A stretch of DNA of 64,000 nucleotides. Source: Zoroaster sp. YZ-2022. Lineage: Eukaryota; Echinodermata; Asteroidea; Forcipulatida; Zoroasteridae. Below, piece by piece: positions 45,175 to 63,585 of the stretch (the stretch's first letter is position 1; each line of letters begins with the position of its first letter). The stretch covers positions 27,727,064 to 27,791,063 of the forward strand of contig CM055819.1 in NCBI GenBank assembly GCA_029582265.1, in the 5' to 3' direction. A program made the position numbers and the translations under genes. The notes below the pieces were generated by a model that was given only the letters and a program-made list of their open reading frames with translations, was not told where the DNA came from and made no database searches.

Positions 45175-45409
45175 ATGTGACCGCCGTACATGCATATGAG
45201 AGGACTTTCTTTTGTATAATTAGTTTCAGTAGCTTGGTCGAAAACGCTATCAACGAATATTCTGCTGCCACCGCATTCTTGTGCGCAAAAGCAGAACCTT
45301 ACCTGGCAAACAGTTTCTACCAGCGTAATCATACCATTCAGCCTCCTCGACAACGAATGTTGATGACATGTACTTGCGAACCTGGCCACAAATAAATCAG
45401 TAAAACAAA

Positions 45410-51525
<6,116 letters not shown>

Positions 51526-51923
51526 ATAAGAGAATGGAAGCTGCTTCTTGATTTTTGCTAAATTACTACAAGGAAACAAATTCATAATATCCTTTGTAAA
51601 TATTTCTAGTACTTTTACACAATTGGAAAATAGTTCTATGTGTTGTAAATTGTTGTACTTTTCAGAACTCATTTAACCTTTTTATGTCAAATTCAGATTT
51701 CTACGCAACAGGCATAAAAAGCCCTAAAAACACGGCATTTCCAAAATAGCCCAGTTCTCTATTTCATTTGCTTACTCAATGCATAATTATTATGGTTTTT
51801 CTTTTCGACCTGCCAGTTGGGAGGTTAGGGGGGGGGGGGGTCGTCAGTGTAATACATTTCTGTTGTGGTTTATTAACATTTATTTATTCTAATTTGGGCC
51901 TATGGGCCACAATGTGTATTTCT

Positions 51924-51929
51924 AATAAA
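51924..51929 (+). promoter_or_regulatory. Candidate poly(A) signal for fucosidase B
   Basis: AATAAA about 400 bp past the stop, next to a short AAT run. Another AATAAA lies at 52,368-52,373. Position is the only support. Confidence 0.3.
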
Positions 51930-52032
51930 CCCTTAATAATAATAATAATAATAATAATAAGTTTTCATTTCTTTGTTAGCCAATATTTAGAAAAAAATGC
52001 TTTATAAAACCTTTAATTCATGGTTTTATTAA

Positions 52033-52239
52033 AGGGACAATATTGTCACGATCAACAGGGCATGGAATTGGAGTGCTAGTTTTATATTAACTCAGTGACT
52101 GAAACTATTACCCCACATGATAAGGTCATATTACCGTTGCTGCTCCATGAATGAGCCAGTTAATCTTAAACTAGGACACTGCTTCCATGCCCTGTTGAAA
52201 GTCTGCTCTGATCGTGACGATGTTGTCCATGTAAAGTTC
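52033..52239. mobile_element. MITE, 'GGGACAATATTGTCACGATC' family, best copy
   Basis: Left AAAGGGACAATATTGTCACG, ACAGGGCATGGAATT; right TTCCATGCCCTGTTGAAAGT, CTGCTCTGATCGTGACGATG. The right arm carries an additional GAGCAGACTTTC-type insert. Copies or halves recur at 15,715, 16,480, 43,575, 45,796 and 56,497. Confidence 0.7.
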
Positions 52240-53322
52240 TCAAAGACTCTCACAAATAGTTTATTATAAATTCGGTAACGGTTATCAGATGGCAGTATTA
52301 TTTAGTTTAAACCAAGTTCATGAGTAGTATATAATTGTATTTTATGTTTTTTCGAGTCTAGGACCGAAATAAAAGCTTGAGATGCCATCTCAAGAGCATT
52401 GGACTGTGAAAGCTATACAACATAACCCATCCACCAGCACCTGCCTTGCTAGCAAAATTATTATATAACCAAATACTTCACACCTTTGTAGGTGTCGTGT
52501 AAAGCCATCTTTTCTTGAAAGTCAAGCTTTTATTAACAAAAAAGACTTGCACACCATAAATAAGATTATGCTTAGCGCTTAATCCTTTCTGCATGTTTAA
52601 TTTATTTTATTGTATTTTTTAATTAATTTATTTAATTTTATTGTTATTATTATTTATTCATTCATTCATTTATTTATTGTTTTTTGAGGTACATACTACA
52701 TGTATATGTACAGGGTTTATATTGAACATCTTTCTAAAGTAATTTTTTATTCATAGATATTTTTTTAAAGATTTTAATGTATTTAAAAAGATTTGAAAGA
52801 TATTGCAGATTTGCAGATATTTAAAAATTAAATGAAGTACAATAATTTAAAAAAAAATTCCAAGGGAAAGGTAAATGCAGTTAGGTAATTAATGGTTATT
52901 TCACTTCTATTGAACATCTTACTTTACCTGTTTAGAGGTATTTAAACCATTTTGAATAATGTCTGGGACTATTCAATATATATTTTTGTATTTTGTTATG
53001 GTTAAGATTCTTTGAATAAACACGAACAGCTGTTTGCTGAATGCTGCTGAAAAAAAGTAAGTATATGTGCTCATGTTTAAACAATAATTGTAAATCACTT
53101 AAAAACAAACATTTGTCCTGTCGAGGGCAAGAAATAAATGGCACCCATTTATTAAACAAAATTAAAAATGAAACAATCCGTAAATGATGGAGGTTTATTT
53201 CCTATATAAACACATTGATGTTTTCATGTAGCTTCCATTACATTATTCCTCAAAAGCCCAGGGCTTTGTAAACATCTTAGTGAATTGTTTCTAAACATGT
53301 TATATTAATTTTCAATTAAATA
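52240..53322. other. Gene-free B-C spacer
   Basis: AT-rich; ATT/TTTA runs near 52,600-52,690. No exon seen. Confidence 0.5.
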
Positions 53323-53509
53323 CAGTGGCGTAGCCAGGATTTTCAGATGGGGGGAAACATTTTTGGGGGTATATTTCCCAACACAGTACAGATTGAATTC
53401 CCGACATTCATAAGTTCAGAAATACCAAGAAGTTTGTGAATTTACCGATGGACACTATTTTGCCAACAAGTGAGGGCGTGCTTCCCCTCCCCTTTTGGCC
53501 ACGCCACTG
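53323..53509. mobile_element. hAT-like MITE (CAGTGGCGTAGCC ends)
   Basis: CAGTGGCGTAGCCAGGATTT .. TTTTGGCCACGCCACTG, flanked by ATTAAATA and ATTAATTA (7 of 8). CAGTGGCG(T)AGCCAG ends are common among animal hAT MITEs. Confidence 0.8.
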
Positions 53510-53691
53510 ATTAATTATAATATTTGTATAAAACGTTATGCAGGACAGGCTATTTGTGTCTTTGCTTTTGTGTCACGAATCCCTTTAAACCCTAATTAGT
53601 GCAACTAGCATATTTTTACGTTGAATGCAGACCACAATATATAAGTATTCTTGTTTGTTTAAAAAATACGAAGTTCTTTGCAAAAAAATCA

Positions 53692-53740
53692 ACAATTGTT
53701 CAGAATGTCCTAGTATTACTAGGACATTCTGAACAATTGT
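53692..53740. repeat. Perfect hairpin, 24-bp arms, 1-nt loop
   Basis: ACAATTGTTCAGAATGTCCT AGTA, T, then the exact complement. It lies 229 bp before the fucosidase C start codon. Confidence 0.93.
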
Positions 53741-53968
53741 AAATAAAGTTCGTAGTCAGGTCATTGAAATTACGCCTATAGGCCTATTGTAACCATGTTG
53801 TAACCAACTTGCTGCCCGCCCTGCGCCGCCACGCACGATCGAGTGCCTTGTTGATCGATGGACTTGCCGGTCGATGTTCAACGAATTATTTATGTAATTT
53901 TGTTCATGCACTGTTAAATTTTTATGTGCAAGCATACAATTGTGTATACGTGGAAAATAAAACAAACC

Positions 53969-54318
53969 ATGGCGTTTAAAACTGCCATCCTTTGCGTTTT
54001 GTCCTTTTGCCTCCTGCCTTCTGTTGCTTTCGACCACTACGAGCCAAACTGGTCTTCACTGGACGCAAGACCGCTGCCTCCCTGGTACGATGAGGCAAAG
54101 ATAGGCATCTTCATACACTGGGGTGTATTCTCCGTTCCCAGCTTCGGTTCCGAGTGGTTCTGGTGGAACTGGCAGGGGACTTCTAACCCGCTGTACACTG
54201 AGTTTATGAAGAAGAACTACCGGCCGGGTTTCACGTATGCGGACTTCGCGCCCATGTTCACCACCGAGTTTTACGATGCCAAGAACTTTGCTGAGATTAT
54301 CCAAGCCTCTGGAGCAAG
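53969..54318 (+). CDS. Fucosidase C exon 1
   Basis: Signal peptide through EIIQASGA(R), donor AAG/GTATAT. A ~130-bp block from CACTACGAGCCAAACTGG is almost identical to copy B. Confidence 0.93.
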
Positions 54319-57300
54319 GTATATCACAGGCAGATCATGCCGTCGGTGTCTAAATGGGGAGACATATTAGACCCTTTTGATAATCGCATAAGATCCTCCT
54401 TTTTGCAGTGTGCTTTCCGCCATTATTCCTTCCTGGATCCGCCCATGAAATCACTAGATCTGTATACTCAGAGCTCAAACCGAATCTTGAAATAAGTTGA
54501 AAGGGCGTGCTTTTTCCAGGTCGCCAAACGGGAAATCCGTAGGCTTTATTACAACATATTACACTCAGTGTTTGTAGCTTTGCATGGTGAAAAATGATAA
54601 AGTAAAGACTGTTTGCGGTGACACCATGTGAAATTCTCAAACTGAGTAGTAATTAGTTCTGAAAAGAACTGGAGGTTACAACTCTCCAGATTTTTTTTTC
54701 AGAACTAATTACTACTCAATTTGAGAATTTCACATGGTGTCACTACCGCAAACAGTCTTTACTTAACCTATTACATTGGCAACACTGCTGACACTGCGGT
54801 GTTAAGAATTACACTGGTATTCTTATTGGGAAACATATAATATTAAAGTTAACACTGTTTGGATGATGATCCTGTGAAGCAACCCTCCCCTCCTGGACTG
54901 GAATATACGCCATGCTGTTCACAGACCAAACTGCTGAGACCAAACGGCTGACCATGGTTAAACGCTACTGTTGTCAAGGAAGGGGTGGTTAACAATATTT
55001 GAAGAAAAAAATACATTCCCGGGGAATTTTCACTCGGAAATTATTTGATTAAGGTCACAAAACAACTACCTACTCCTTTTTAAAGAGTAAATATGGGGTA
55101 ACAATTCGTCCCTAATTTGCCATAGTGACCAATCCGACTTTTTTCAATTTTAAGTTTTCCCGCCCATTAGTACATTCAAGAAGAGACCTACCATTGTATC
55201 TAATCCACATGCATGTATTCCTTATAGTTTTGGAGATAGAGCATGACGAATTCTCTAACTGGCTAATTTGGCAAAGTGACCAATGCCGCATTGGCCACTA
55301 TGCCAACTTAATTCGGGATTGGTCACTATAGCAAATTAGGGACGAATTTTGTTGTTGGGCAACTTTTATGTTTCAATTTATTCTTGTGTTATTTGCAAAA
55401 ATTCAAAACATAAAAAAAATGCATCTCCGGATACATTTTTAATTTGTTCATGATCGTAATGAAATATTTAAATTTCTTCACACTCATTTCTTTCACAGTA
55501 TTCTGACCTTTACTCTCTGTCCAAACACGAAGTTCAAGTTCACACAGGAAGACTTAAATATTTAACTGTAAACTAAATAAATTTGTCTGTTGAAGATATG
55601 TTGTGTTGACCAGTAAACACCACGATGGCTTCACCAACTGGCCATCCAATTATTCATTGAACTGGAACTCCGTGGATGTTGGACCCAAGAGAGATCTAGT
55701 TGGTAAGCACAAATACGTACGCCTTCTTGGTGCCTCCCTTCAGCTGTCACTCTTGATCCTATTCGGTGGGCAGTGACGGAATTTCCAATTCCAAGCACCC
55801 CGTCATAACCCGCTTCCCCTCTTGAATACTGTTTTTGAGATTGAACATAACATTGGATTAAATATTTAAAAAGTTAATATTTTGGGGATTTATTTGTTAT
55901 TTTGGGCAAATTTGATAACATTTGCATCTTTGTTCAAGTGCCAACAGTTTGTTCACCAATTTATTTTTACTGGGCCCAGAAGTGTGTGTGATCCAATAGA
56001 CCACTTCCATAACAAAAAACTGGGGGTATATATCCATATCGCCCCCACCGGGATTAAAACCTATGGCAGAGGTGCAGAGGTCTCCCACTCCGTCAGCTAC
56101 ATATATTTGATGTGATTTGATTAGCCTATATAAGTAAAATCTAATTTCAGCCAGACGAAATTTGAAAGGAATTATCCCAAGAGGTAGTGCATTTCCCCTA
56201 TACATGTAACTCATTGTTAATGTCCACTTAACCCCTTGTCCATTACGGTACCTATAGACGCCACTGCCGTTGTGAATTTTTGAAACTGTAATAAATTCAT
56301 AAACATTTGAATCGGAGTTCCTAATAAATTAAGGAAGTCAGTCTCCTGAAGACGGATAGAGTAAACTGTTCTTATCAACATCGAGGTCAATCCTCGCCCA
56401 CCGGTTCTTCTCAGAACCACACTTCTTCATAGAAGTGATTATTTCACATGGTGTTACTTGCAAACCTTATGAGTTATTTTTTAATCCTATTTAAATCCTA
56501 ATATCGTCTTGATCAGAGCAGATTTTCGACATGGTATGGATTTCATTATGGTGCAGGCTCAGTATTTATGCAGCAGTCACAAAACCGGTAAAACCGGTAT
56601 GATCTTATCGAGCCCGGTTATGTAGGCCAGCGTGCGTTCTTAGGTATATTTTCAGTCATTACGTTCATCTAAACTAGGATGCCGATTCCATGCCATGTCG
56701 AAAGTCTGCTCTGATCGTGACGAAATTGTCCGTTTAAGTATTGTTTTGTTTTTTGTTGTTTTTTTCCTTTATTATTGGATTCATTTTTAGGTGAATTAGC
56801 CACAGCGATCCGGACCTACGCTAAGGATGTTCACTTTGGTTTGTATCACTCTCTGTTCGAATGGTTCAATCCGCTCTATCTCCAAGACAAGAAAGATGCA
56901 TTCAAGACTCAGCAATATGTCAAGGTAGGCGTCGCCGCACAGTGGGCCAGGGTGGGACCAAAGTGCGCCACAACTAAATTGTCCATTATTTCGATGGCAT
57001 ATTACACCCAGATATGTTTTCGGACCCGCATATGTCAATGGAAGTGTTTTTAAACAGTTATGACGTCATCAAAATACTGATTTCTGATTGGACCGCGGAT
57101 AATTCACGCTTTATAGCCTCGATTGCGCTTTTTGATCAAATTACCATAATTGAGTGTATGTGTTTGGCTGTAAATTATTTTAAGGATAACATTATCGTTA
57201 AACAATTCGTCAGTAACATCATTAAAGAGCCAAAAGTGTCAGAACAATGCAAATGTCTATAGGCAGAAAATCACGTTTGAAGGAAGGCTCTTTTTAAAAA

Positions 57301-60300
57301 TCACCTTTTCTACCTCATTCCAGTGGCCGAACTGTATGATTTTAGTATTTTTACAGTTGATATCATTACAAAAATGCTTTAATTAATGTGTAATTCATTA
57401 ATAAAACTATTTGGCCCTTTGTGAAAACGCGAAAATCGAAAGGCCTTATTATTTTACCCACAAAATCAAGTATAAACTTGCCAGTTTTACTTGATGACAA
57501 TGAATTTTTAAACTGTTAAATGATAATTTTGATTATTATTTTGTCCTATACGACCTCCGTACCGTACAGTAATGTGGTACTATTTCACCTGTTAAAAGAA
57601 TCTTAGGAAATTGTTGCGATGAAGTTATTCGTAATGTACGTTGGACGTAAAAAGCCTAAAACCTTTTGATGTTAAGTAATTTCAAACTGGAAACTTCTAT
57701 AACATTATCAACATTTTAATCAATAAATCATAAAATTATGTAAAGTGAGATGAACAATTGACTCTTAAGCACTGATTTTATACAACGAAATGTTAAAACG
57801 GTAATATCCAAATGTAATTTAAAAAAATATCAAGTTAATTCTTAATATTGGTTATAATCTATACAAATCGTCTTCCTAGCAATTCATTTTCAAGTTCAGT
57901 TCCAACTTTTACCATAAGAGTACTGTTGTGTCTAAACAAAATGTTGTACTGAACTTCTCTTAAATCCTGATTTTTATATCGGGATAAACCGTTATGCTGT
58001 CGAGAGAAGTCGTACTACACTCGTGTTAATTCGTTGGGCATTCGGGATAAATCGGCTTGGATAACGTACCGGTAGTGCATTCTTAGCATTGACTTACAAC
58101 AGTCATGAGTACTCGTGAGGGGATCGCAAGTGAAGCCGATTCATGCTGATTTTTGCTAATAATCGGGAGCAACCGTGGCAGTATAGGATCGGGGCTATTC
58201 GTGGGAATTCGGGGCAAAAATCGTGAATGTGTGACTGGGGCTTAAAAGGGGGCGGGAGTTTTGAAAACATTTGGGAAATTTCGGCTTTTGGGAGAAAATA
58301 ACATAATAAGCAAGGAGAAGAAAAAACATATTACTTAAGGATTGCTGATTATTCCGATATCCCATAATTTAGACTGCCAATGTATCCGCCAGGCGACCCC
58401 CTGGCCCGCTTTTGACATAAATTTCTGAAATAAAGAATGATTTCATCTACGGAAAATACTACTTAAATAAAGCTAATATTCCGACTGCCCAATACAAATT
58501 TTCATTAGTCGGACAAGCAATCCGAAAAAACCGAAGGGACTTTTGTTAGAGATGTTTCTGAGAACAACCAGGAATCCAACTTTTCATCCGACTCTCACAA
58601 CTTTGGCCTATCATTTCTGACTTAATAGCAACACAATATACAGAACTGGTTAGTCTGACACCTCGTTACAGTATTTCATATGATCAGGCAATCTGCATGT
58701 GTGGTTCGAATTCACAAAAAGATGGATGCTTCTGTTTTAGTTAGATAATTCGACCCAACTAATAAAGTTAAATATCCCATTTAAACTTATGGCGTTTGAA
58801 TTTCAGAAAAAAGTGACATTTTGAATTTGAGTACATAATCTTAGGCCCATAACTATAGTGCATTGAACCCTGGGGGAGTGTACACACACATTAAAAATCT
58901 CCCAATCCAACCAGCGAGGGTTTAAGAAAATATGGTCCGTAAAAAGGTTTTTCGCATCTAGAAAAAATGGCGATATGTCAGTACATTGAAAAAATGCCAA
59001 TTAAATGACTGCCGTTGCATTGGGGATGAAAGCCTTTCATGCGTTTAATTCCGGCAATGGTGTCTGAATCCGTGATGATAAAATTTGCAAGTTTACGATT
59101 GTAGAACCAAGGCTAAATTTTGCATTTTAAGGCTTGATGGATTAGTTTGGGTAATTTAACCGTATGGTACCATGTCAATTGCAACGTGTCTTTGTGTTTT
59201 ACGATAAACAAATGCAGTAGTAGCGTATAGCTATTGGGGGGGGGGGTGGGGGCAGGGGGACGCCCGGCCGGATTTTTGACAAGATTTTAGAAGTTGGGCT
59301 TTTGTAAGAAAATAACATAATAAGCAAGGAAAAGAAAAATATATATTATTTAAGAATTGCTGATTATTCCGATAGCCCATAATTCAGAATTGAAATTCAC
59401 CAGATATAGCCAAATTCATCGGCCTATGCCTAGTAGTAAAACTGCCCATTGATATTGCTCCGACCAGTAGCGTGTGACTGTCAAGGATCAGTACCAGTAA
59501 ATTAAAAACTCAAATTAATAAAATGACGGGTCACTGTTTTAATCATCAGCTTGCATGAGGGCGTGTGCAGTCTTCCGATTGGCCAGCGAGACTGTCAATC
59601 AGAATCAAGTGCGTTTTAAATATCACTTTTATACAGTTTCCGACATCCGAATTTCATTTTTTTTAAATTTTCATTTAATAACGATATTATCTTTCAAATT
59701 TCGTTCGCTTTTTAAATTCTACTTTTGGGGTCTCTTGAGCCAAACACGGACGACATATGGCCTATCTTATGGGCCTACGTCTTACTCTTAGCTTAACTTA
59801 TACCGGATAATACCACTGCACCGTGTGACTGTGTGAAGTAACATGTAAAAAATATCCAGAGGCAATGCATATTATTGAAACTTGTTCTTTCCTAAATATC
59901 AAATTACATTTTGATATGAAAATCTACAGAAGCCTAAATACATTACGCTTCCCTGACAATATGGACCGCGCCAAGTTTGGCCAACACCGTATCTTCCTAA
60001 CTGCATGAACCACGCGCACACAAAAGTAATATACCTGGAAACAAGGTGAATTTGTCTCTTCGTTAAGTTTTTATTTGCATGTATTCAATGCGTTTGCGTT
60101 TTCACGAAGTGACAAAAAGATATTTGTCACTTCGTGAACACGTAATTCGGTAGTTTGTGAGGTTTTTGCCGTTAGTAATTAGCGTAATTAAGAAACTAAT
60201 TAAGTTTGAGACTTGCAACTTTGTAAATTAGTAGATTCTGATCAACCTATTCAAAAACTTAATTTTTCCCGATTTTCAAGTTTTTGTCACTTCGTGAAAA

Positions 60301-62607
60301 CGATGACGAATTTGAGGAAGTTTAAATCCATTATGCACTATTGGTAATGTTTGTCAAAAAATGTTTCTGAAAGTATCCTTCAGGGAAATATGAGAATTTA
60401 GTCGGGAATCGGTGGGAATTTGTAGTTCCACTATAGCTGAACAAAAAAGCTATATTTTATAATTTCTTTTACCAAATTCCTCTGTTTTTGCTGGTGAAAT
60501 CAAAAAGCTTATTTACAATCGACTTAATTTTGATAAAGACCATGAACTGGGTTTACTGTCAAAAGCCCCGTGGCAATTTGAAATGTATTACCATCAGAAA
60601 CCGGCTTTTATCACGATTTTGTTTTCAGTTTTTTGAGATTGTAAGAGGGTTCCACGGTCATTAAATATTAATTGGAGTTTAAATTGTTTATAAAATAGTC
60701 GTCGGGGGGTCTTAGCAACCTAACAATGTAAAAATATGGCACATACACAAATGACTCCTTTTGGCGCACTTTGGTTTCACCCTGGCCCACTGTGCGACAG
60801 TTGTACTACAGAATCAACCATGCACATGCCCCACCTTACATTGGTAGATCCAGAGATGGGTGGTAGGCTTGTACCCCGTCTGTGGTCATTGTGAATACCG
60901 TACTCTTGTATGGGTGCCCCTCCCACTCCTAAACAAATTTTAGCCACCCTGTCTCTGTACCTGGTGACTCATGGGACAAAAATCTTGGAAAATCATTCAG
61001 GTCTTCTAGTTTATTTCTTTAAAAGAGGGAAAATGAGATTGATTGTTTTACTCACAGGATGTATCGTTGCCTGAGTTGCGAGAGATTATAGAAAACTATC
61101 AGCCAGAAGTACTCTGGTCTGACGGGGACTGGGAGGCCTCTCCCGGGTATTGGAACAGCACTGAATTTCTGGCATGGTTATACAACAGTAGGTACGTCAA
61201 AGTATAGAAGAAATGCAAAGATTACAGAACATTAATACACAATATATAGAGGCCTATATTTTAATACTTACCCATTATTCAAACATCATTCAAATAATTA
61301 TGTGTGGCAATAGATGTTTGTTTCTTGGTCTTTTTGCGGTTTAAATTTCACACAATATTATATCTCCCGATTATTTAATAACTCGAGTCGATACATGTTT
61401 CAGAAATTGTTCAGAAATGATGTTTCATTTCAGATGTTGGGTTGCATTAATTATCTTTGGGCCCATTTTAATTTCCAGCCCAGTGAAAGATACAGTTGTT
61501 ACGAATGACAGATGGGGTCAAGGAACTTCTTGCAAACATGGCGGATACTACACATGCCAAGATCGGTTTAACCCTGGTAAGTTGTGAACCTATATTATTG
61601 CTACAAATTATGAATAAAGTAAGACAAAATACTTTTTTAACATAACGGCCCAATCCATGACATGTAAGTATGAAGATGGTGCACAAGGAGGGACCAAACA
61701 GGCTCACAGACAGGAATGTTTTTGGCGTGGGTTTGAAGGGAAGACAGTTATGGATATCGTCAAAATAAAATTAAATACCTATCGAAATGGTGTTAACACA
61801 TTTAAAACCTCCATAGACATAACTTATTAAAACCCTTCAGGGGCGGACCAAAGATTTTTTAAGTTGGAGGGGGTGTTTGGATGGTTGGAATGTTTTTATC
61901 CGACGTAGAATACACACCAAACCGTGTTGTTTAGGGGGAAACATTTTTAAGTCGATTTGTTAATGTCTGTCTGTGTTTCAAAATAAAACAATGGGTTTTA
62001 AATTGCAGCCAAATGGGTCAGGACTCCCTGTCCCCTCATCTAGATCCACCCCTGCTCTTGGTAGCATTGGCTGAGGGAATAGGCAGACACTAACTAATTA
62101 AGGGATACAGTGGCCCCCGATTCACCCTGCATTAAAGACAAGCCTTGAGCACCACTCAGTTGGTGGATACGTGCGCTATATAAGTCCACACATTATTATT
62201 ATTATTATTATTATTAAGCGATTAATTGTCTGTGTGAATGTTCTTGCAAAGCTTGTTTCTTGTCACAAAATACTGCCAGTGCGCAACGGACGAAGATAAT
62301 GAAGCTAAATAAAATATGATATTTTTTTTCATGTTTTGCAGAATAACCATCAGTGGACAGTTTTTTGCCTCGCTTTTGCCAGTTGTCCATTTTAAGATAT
62401 TTCCCATTTTGCTTAAATTATTGTTTTGCATCTTTGAAGGATATTTATTGACTGCCCCATTTTTTTGCATGAAGGTATTCTTCAGAAACATAAGTGGGAG
62501 AATGCCATGACAATTGACAAGATGTCTTGGGGTTATCGTCGCGACGCAGAACTATCCGATTACTATGACATGGAATATCTGACTAAAACTCTAGCAGAAA
62601 CCATAAG
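53969..62607 (+). CDS. Alpha-L-fucosidase, copy C (3' end beyond window)
   Basis: Six exons seen: 53,969-54,318, 55,596-55,702, 56,791-56,924, 61,058-61,191, 61,479-61,576, 62,475-62,607 (956 bp, 318 codons plus 2 bases), in frame with GT..AG introns. The two last exons known from copies A and B ([11 protein letters not shown] and C-terminal domain) do not occur before 64,000, so they should lie downstream. I chose the ATG in ACCATGG at 53,969, giving signal [20 protein letters not shown] before HYEPNW; an in-frame ATG 45 bp upstream would spoil the signal. Motifs kept: [28 protein letters not shown] (Asp where A and B have Glu), VLWSDGD (Asp219). YSLNWNS replaces YSWNWNS. Intron 3 is about 4.1 kb owing to a TIR element. 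Confidence 0.92.
54600..54764. mobile_element. Hairpin MITE with ~75-bp arms (Penelope-related ends)
   Basis: AAGTAAAGACTGTTTGCGGT at the left, ACCGCAAACAGTCTTTACTT at the right, with CTGAGTAGTAATTAGTTCTG inverted in the middle. It lies in fucosidase C intron 1. Confidence 0.75.
55596..55702 (+). CDS. Fucosidase C exon 2
   Basis: Encodes (R)[35 protein letters not shown](G); acceptor TGTTGAAG, donor TTG/GTAAGC. Confidence 0.92.
56330..56462 (+). repeat. Penelope-related terminal repeat fragment
   Basis: GTCTCCTGAAGACGGATAGA, CACCGGTTCTTCTCAGAACC and TTTCACATGGTGTTACTTGC. The ribozyme-like core is not preserved. It lies in fucosidase C intron 2. Confidence 0.45.
56497..56745. repeat. MITE, 'GTCACGATC' family, diverged
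   Basis: ATATCGTCTTGATCAGAGCA at the left and CTGCTCTGATCGTGACGAAA at the right, with AAACTAGGATGCCGATTCCA inside. It lies in fucosidase C intron 2. Confidence 0.6.
56791..56924 (+). CDS. Fucosidase C exon 3
   Basis: Encodes (G)[44 protein letters not shown]. The first 121 bp equal copy B; the final 13 bp do not. Confidence 0.93.
56936..60796. mobile_element. 3.86-kb TIR element in fucosidase C intron 3
   Basis: 34-bp ends match at 32 positions: CGCACAGTGGGCCAGGGTG..ACCAAAGTGCGCC (56,936-56,969) and its inverse (60,763-60,796). It starts only 11 bp past the exon 3 donor. No transposase frame is visible inside. Internally, GAAAATAACATAATAAGCAA with flanking sequence occurs twice (58,300; 59,310), and GTCACTTCGTGAA-type motifs occur four times near 60,105-60,300, two of them as a hairpin. 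I infer a large non-autonomous DNA transposon. Confidence 0.8.
59455..59655. repeat. Repeat inverse to 63,405-63,585
   Basis: AAAAACTCAAATTAATAAAA, TTTTAATCATCAGCTTGCAT, GGCCAGCGAGACTGTCAATC and TCCGACATCCGAATT recur in inverse order at the end of the window. It is inside the 3.86-kb element, so the second copy may be a relative of that element. Confidence 0.55.
61058..61191 (+). CDS. Fucosidase C exon 4 (nucleophile exon)
   Basis: Encodes [43 protein letters not shown](S). Acceptor TACTCACAG, donor TAG/GTACGT. Confidence 0.93.
61479..61576 (+). CDS. Fucosidase C exon 5
   Basis: Encodes (S)[32 protein letters not shown](G). Acceptor ATTTCCAG, donor CTG/GTAAGT. Confidence 0.93.
61838..62054. 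mobile_element. hAT-like MITE (CAGGGGCGGACC ends)
   Basis: CAGGGGCGGACCAAAGATTT .. CTAGATCCACCCCTG. The target duplication is not clear. It lies in fucosidase C intron 5. Confidence 0.6.
62128..62217 (+). mobile_element. SINE 3' fragment
   Basis: GCCTTGAGCACCACTCAGTT, GCGCTATATAAGTCCACACA and ATT repeats: the last ~75 bp of the SINE family. Confidence 0.8.
62475..62607 (+). CDS. Fucosidase C exon 6
   Basis: Encodes (G)[43 protein letters not shown]. Donor AAG/GTGAGC. It is the last exon in the window. Confidence 0.92.
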
Positions 62608-62736
62608 GTGAGCTTACGTTATACTTGAATATGTACTACGCTGAGTCATCCATAGACCTCTTCGCAAATATCACAGTGCACACGCGCAAGCCGATTTGCG
62701 TAATGCATTCTAGTATAGCTAACGACAAAATACAGG

Positions 62737-63098
62737 AAATAATATTGATCTTACATCCCCAGATTTCGTCTATCAATGTTACAGCCACAATTATCCATGC
62801 TTTTCTTCAAATAATATTGATCTTACATCCCCAGATTTCGTCTATCAATGTTACAGCCACAATTATCCATGCTTTTTTCTTCAAATAATATTGATCTTAC
62901 ATCCCCAGATTTCGTCTATCAATGTTACAGCCACAATTATCCATGCTTTTCTTCAAATAATATTGATCTTACATCCCCAGATTTCGTCTATCAATGTTAC
63001 AGCCACAATTATCCATGCTTTTCTTCAAATAATATTGATCTTACATCCCCAGATTTCGTCTATCAGTGTTACAGCCATAATTATCCATGCTTTTCTTA
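62737..63098. repeat. 72-bp minisatellite (about 5 units)
   Basis: Unit AATATTGATCTTACATCCCC, AGATTTCGTCTATCAATGTT, ACAGCCACAATTATCCATGC, TTTTCTTCAAAT. Unit starts at 62,741, 62,813, 62,887, 62,959 and 63,031. It lies in fucosidase C intron 6. Confidence 0.93.
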
Positions 63099-63404
63099 CA
63101 TGTTTTGTGTTCAGTTTAATAACGCAACTACGTAGGTGATTACAAACTACAAAAGTAACCTACGGGGGAAATGTGCCAGTGCTAAGCTAGACCGAGATGC
63201 AACGCGCGCGTGACACTGCACTGCATGATTGTTGCTTACAAAACAAACGTTACTAACTGACGTAACTGACTTATCTTGATGATACATGTCAGTTAAAGAT
63301 ATATAGCCCGTGTTTGGCTAAGACAACCCATATCATAACAATTTTAAAGCGAAAATTTAAAAAAAAAATTATATCTTTGTTAAACGAAAACATGTTTTTT
63401 AATT

Positions 63405-63585
63405 ATAAAGTTCGGATGTCAGATGTCGGATTATGAATTCGGATGTTCTGACTGACAGCTACGCTGGCCAATTGGCCAAGACTGCCCACGACCTCGACGT
63501 CGCCACATGCAAGCTGAGGATTAAAACGCCGGGTCCCGCCTTTTATTAATTTGAGTTTTTTTTTATTTACTGGTATTAATCCGTG
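63405..63585. repeat. Inverse copy of 59,455-59,655
   Basis: GTTCGGATGTCAGATGTCGG, CTACGCTGGCCAATTGGCCA, ATGCAAGCTGAGGATTAAAA, TTATTAATTTGAGTTTTTTT, in inverse order to the earlier repeat. Confidence 0.55.

Larger units (their letters stand above)
44164..45409. promoter_or_regulatory. Head-to-head intergenic region of fucosidases A and B
   Basis: 1,246 bp separate the two ATGs, which point away from each other, so both promoters must lie here or in unseen 5' exons. It contains two perfect palindromes (44,436-44,470 and 45,153-45,174), the second holding TATATA. I cannot point to a confirmed core promoter. Confidence 0.5.

Noticed and set aside
53924..53968. Upstream ATG for fucosidase C adding 15 residues
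   Set aside because: It would put a polar stretch before the signal peptide; ACCATGG at 53,969 is a better start and matches copy B in length.
62625..63139. Overlapping frames with a repeated 24-residue peptide
   Set aside because: The minisatellite unit is 72 bp, a multiple of three, so all frames stay open by chance; it lies in a fucosidase C intron and resembles no known repeat protein.
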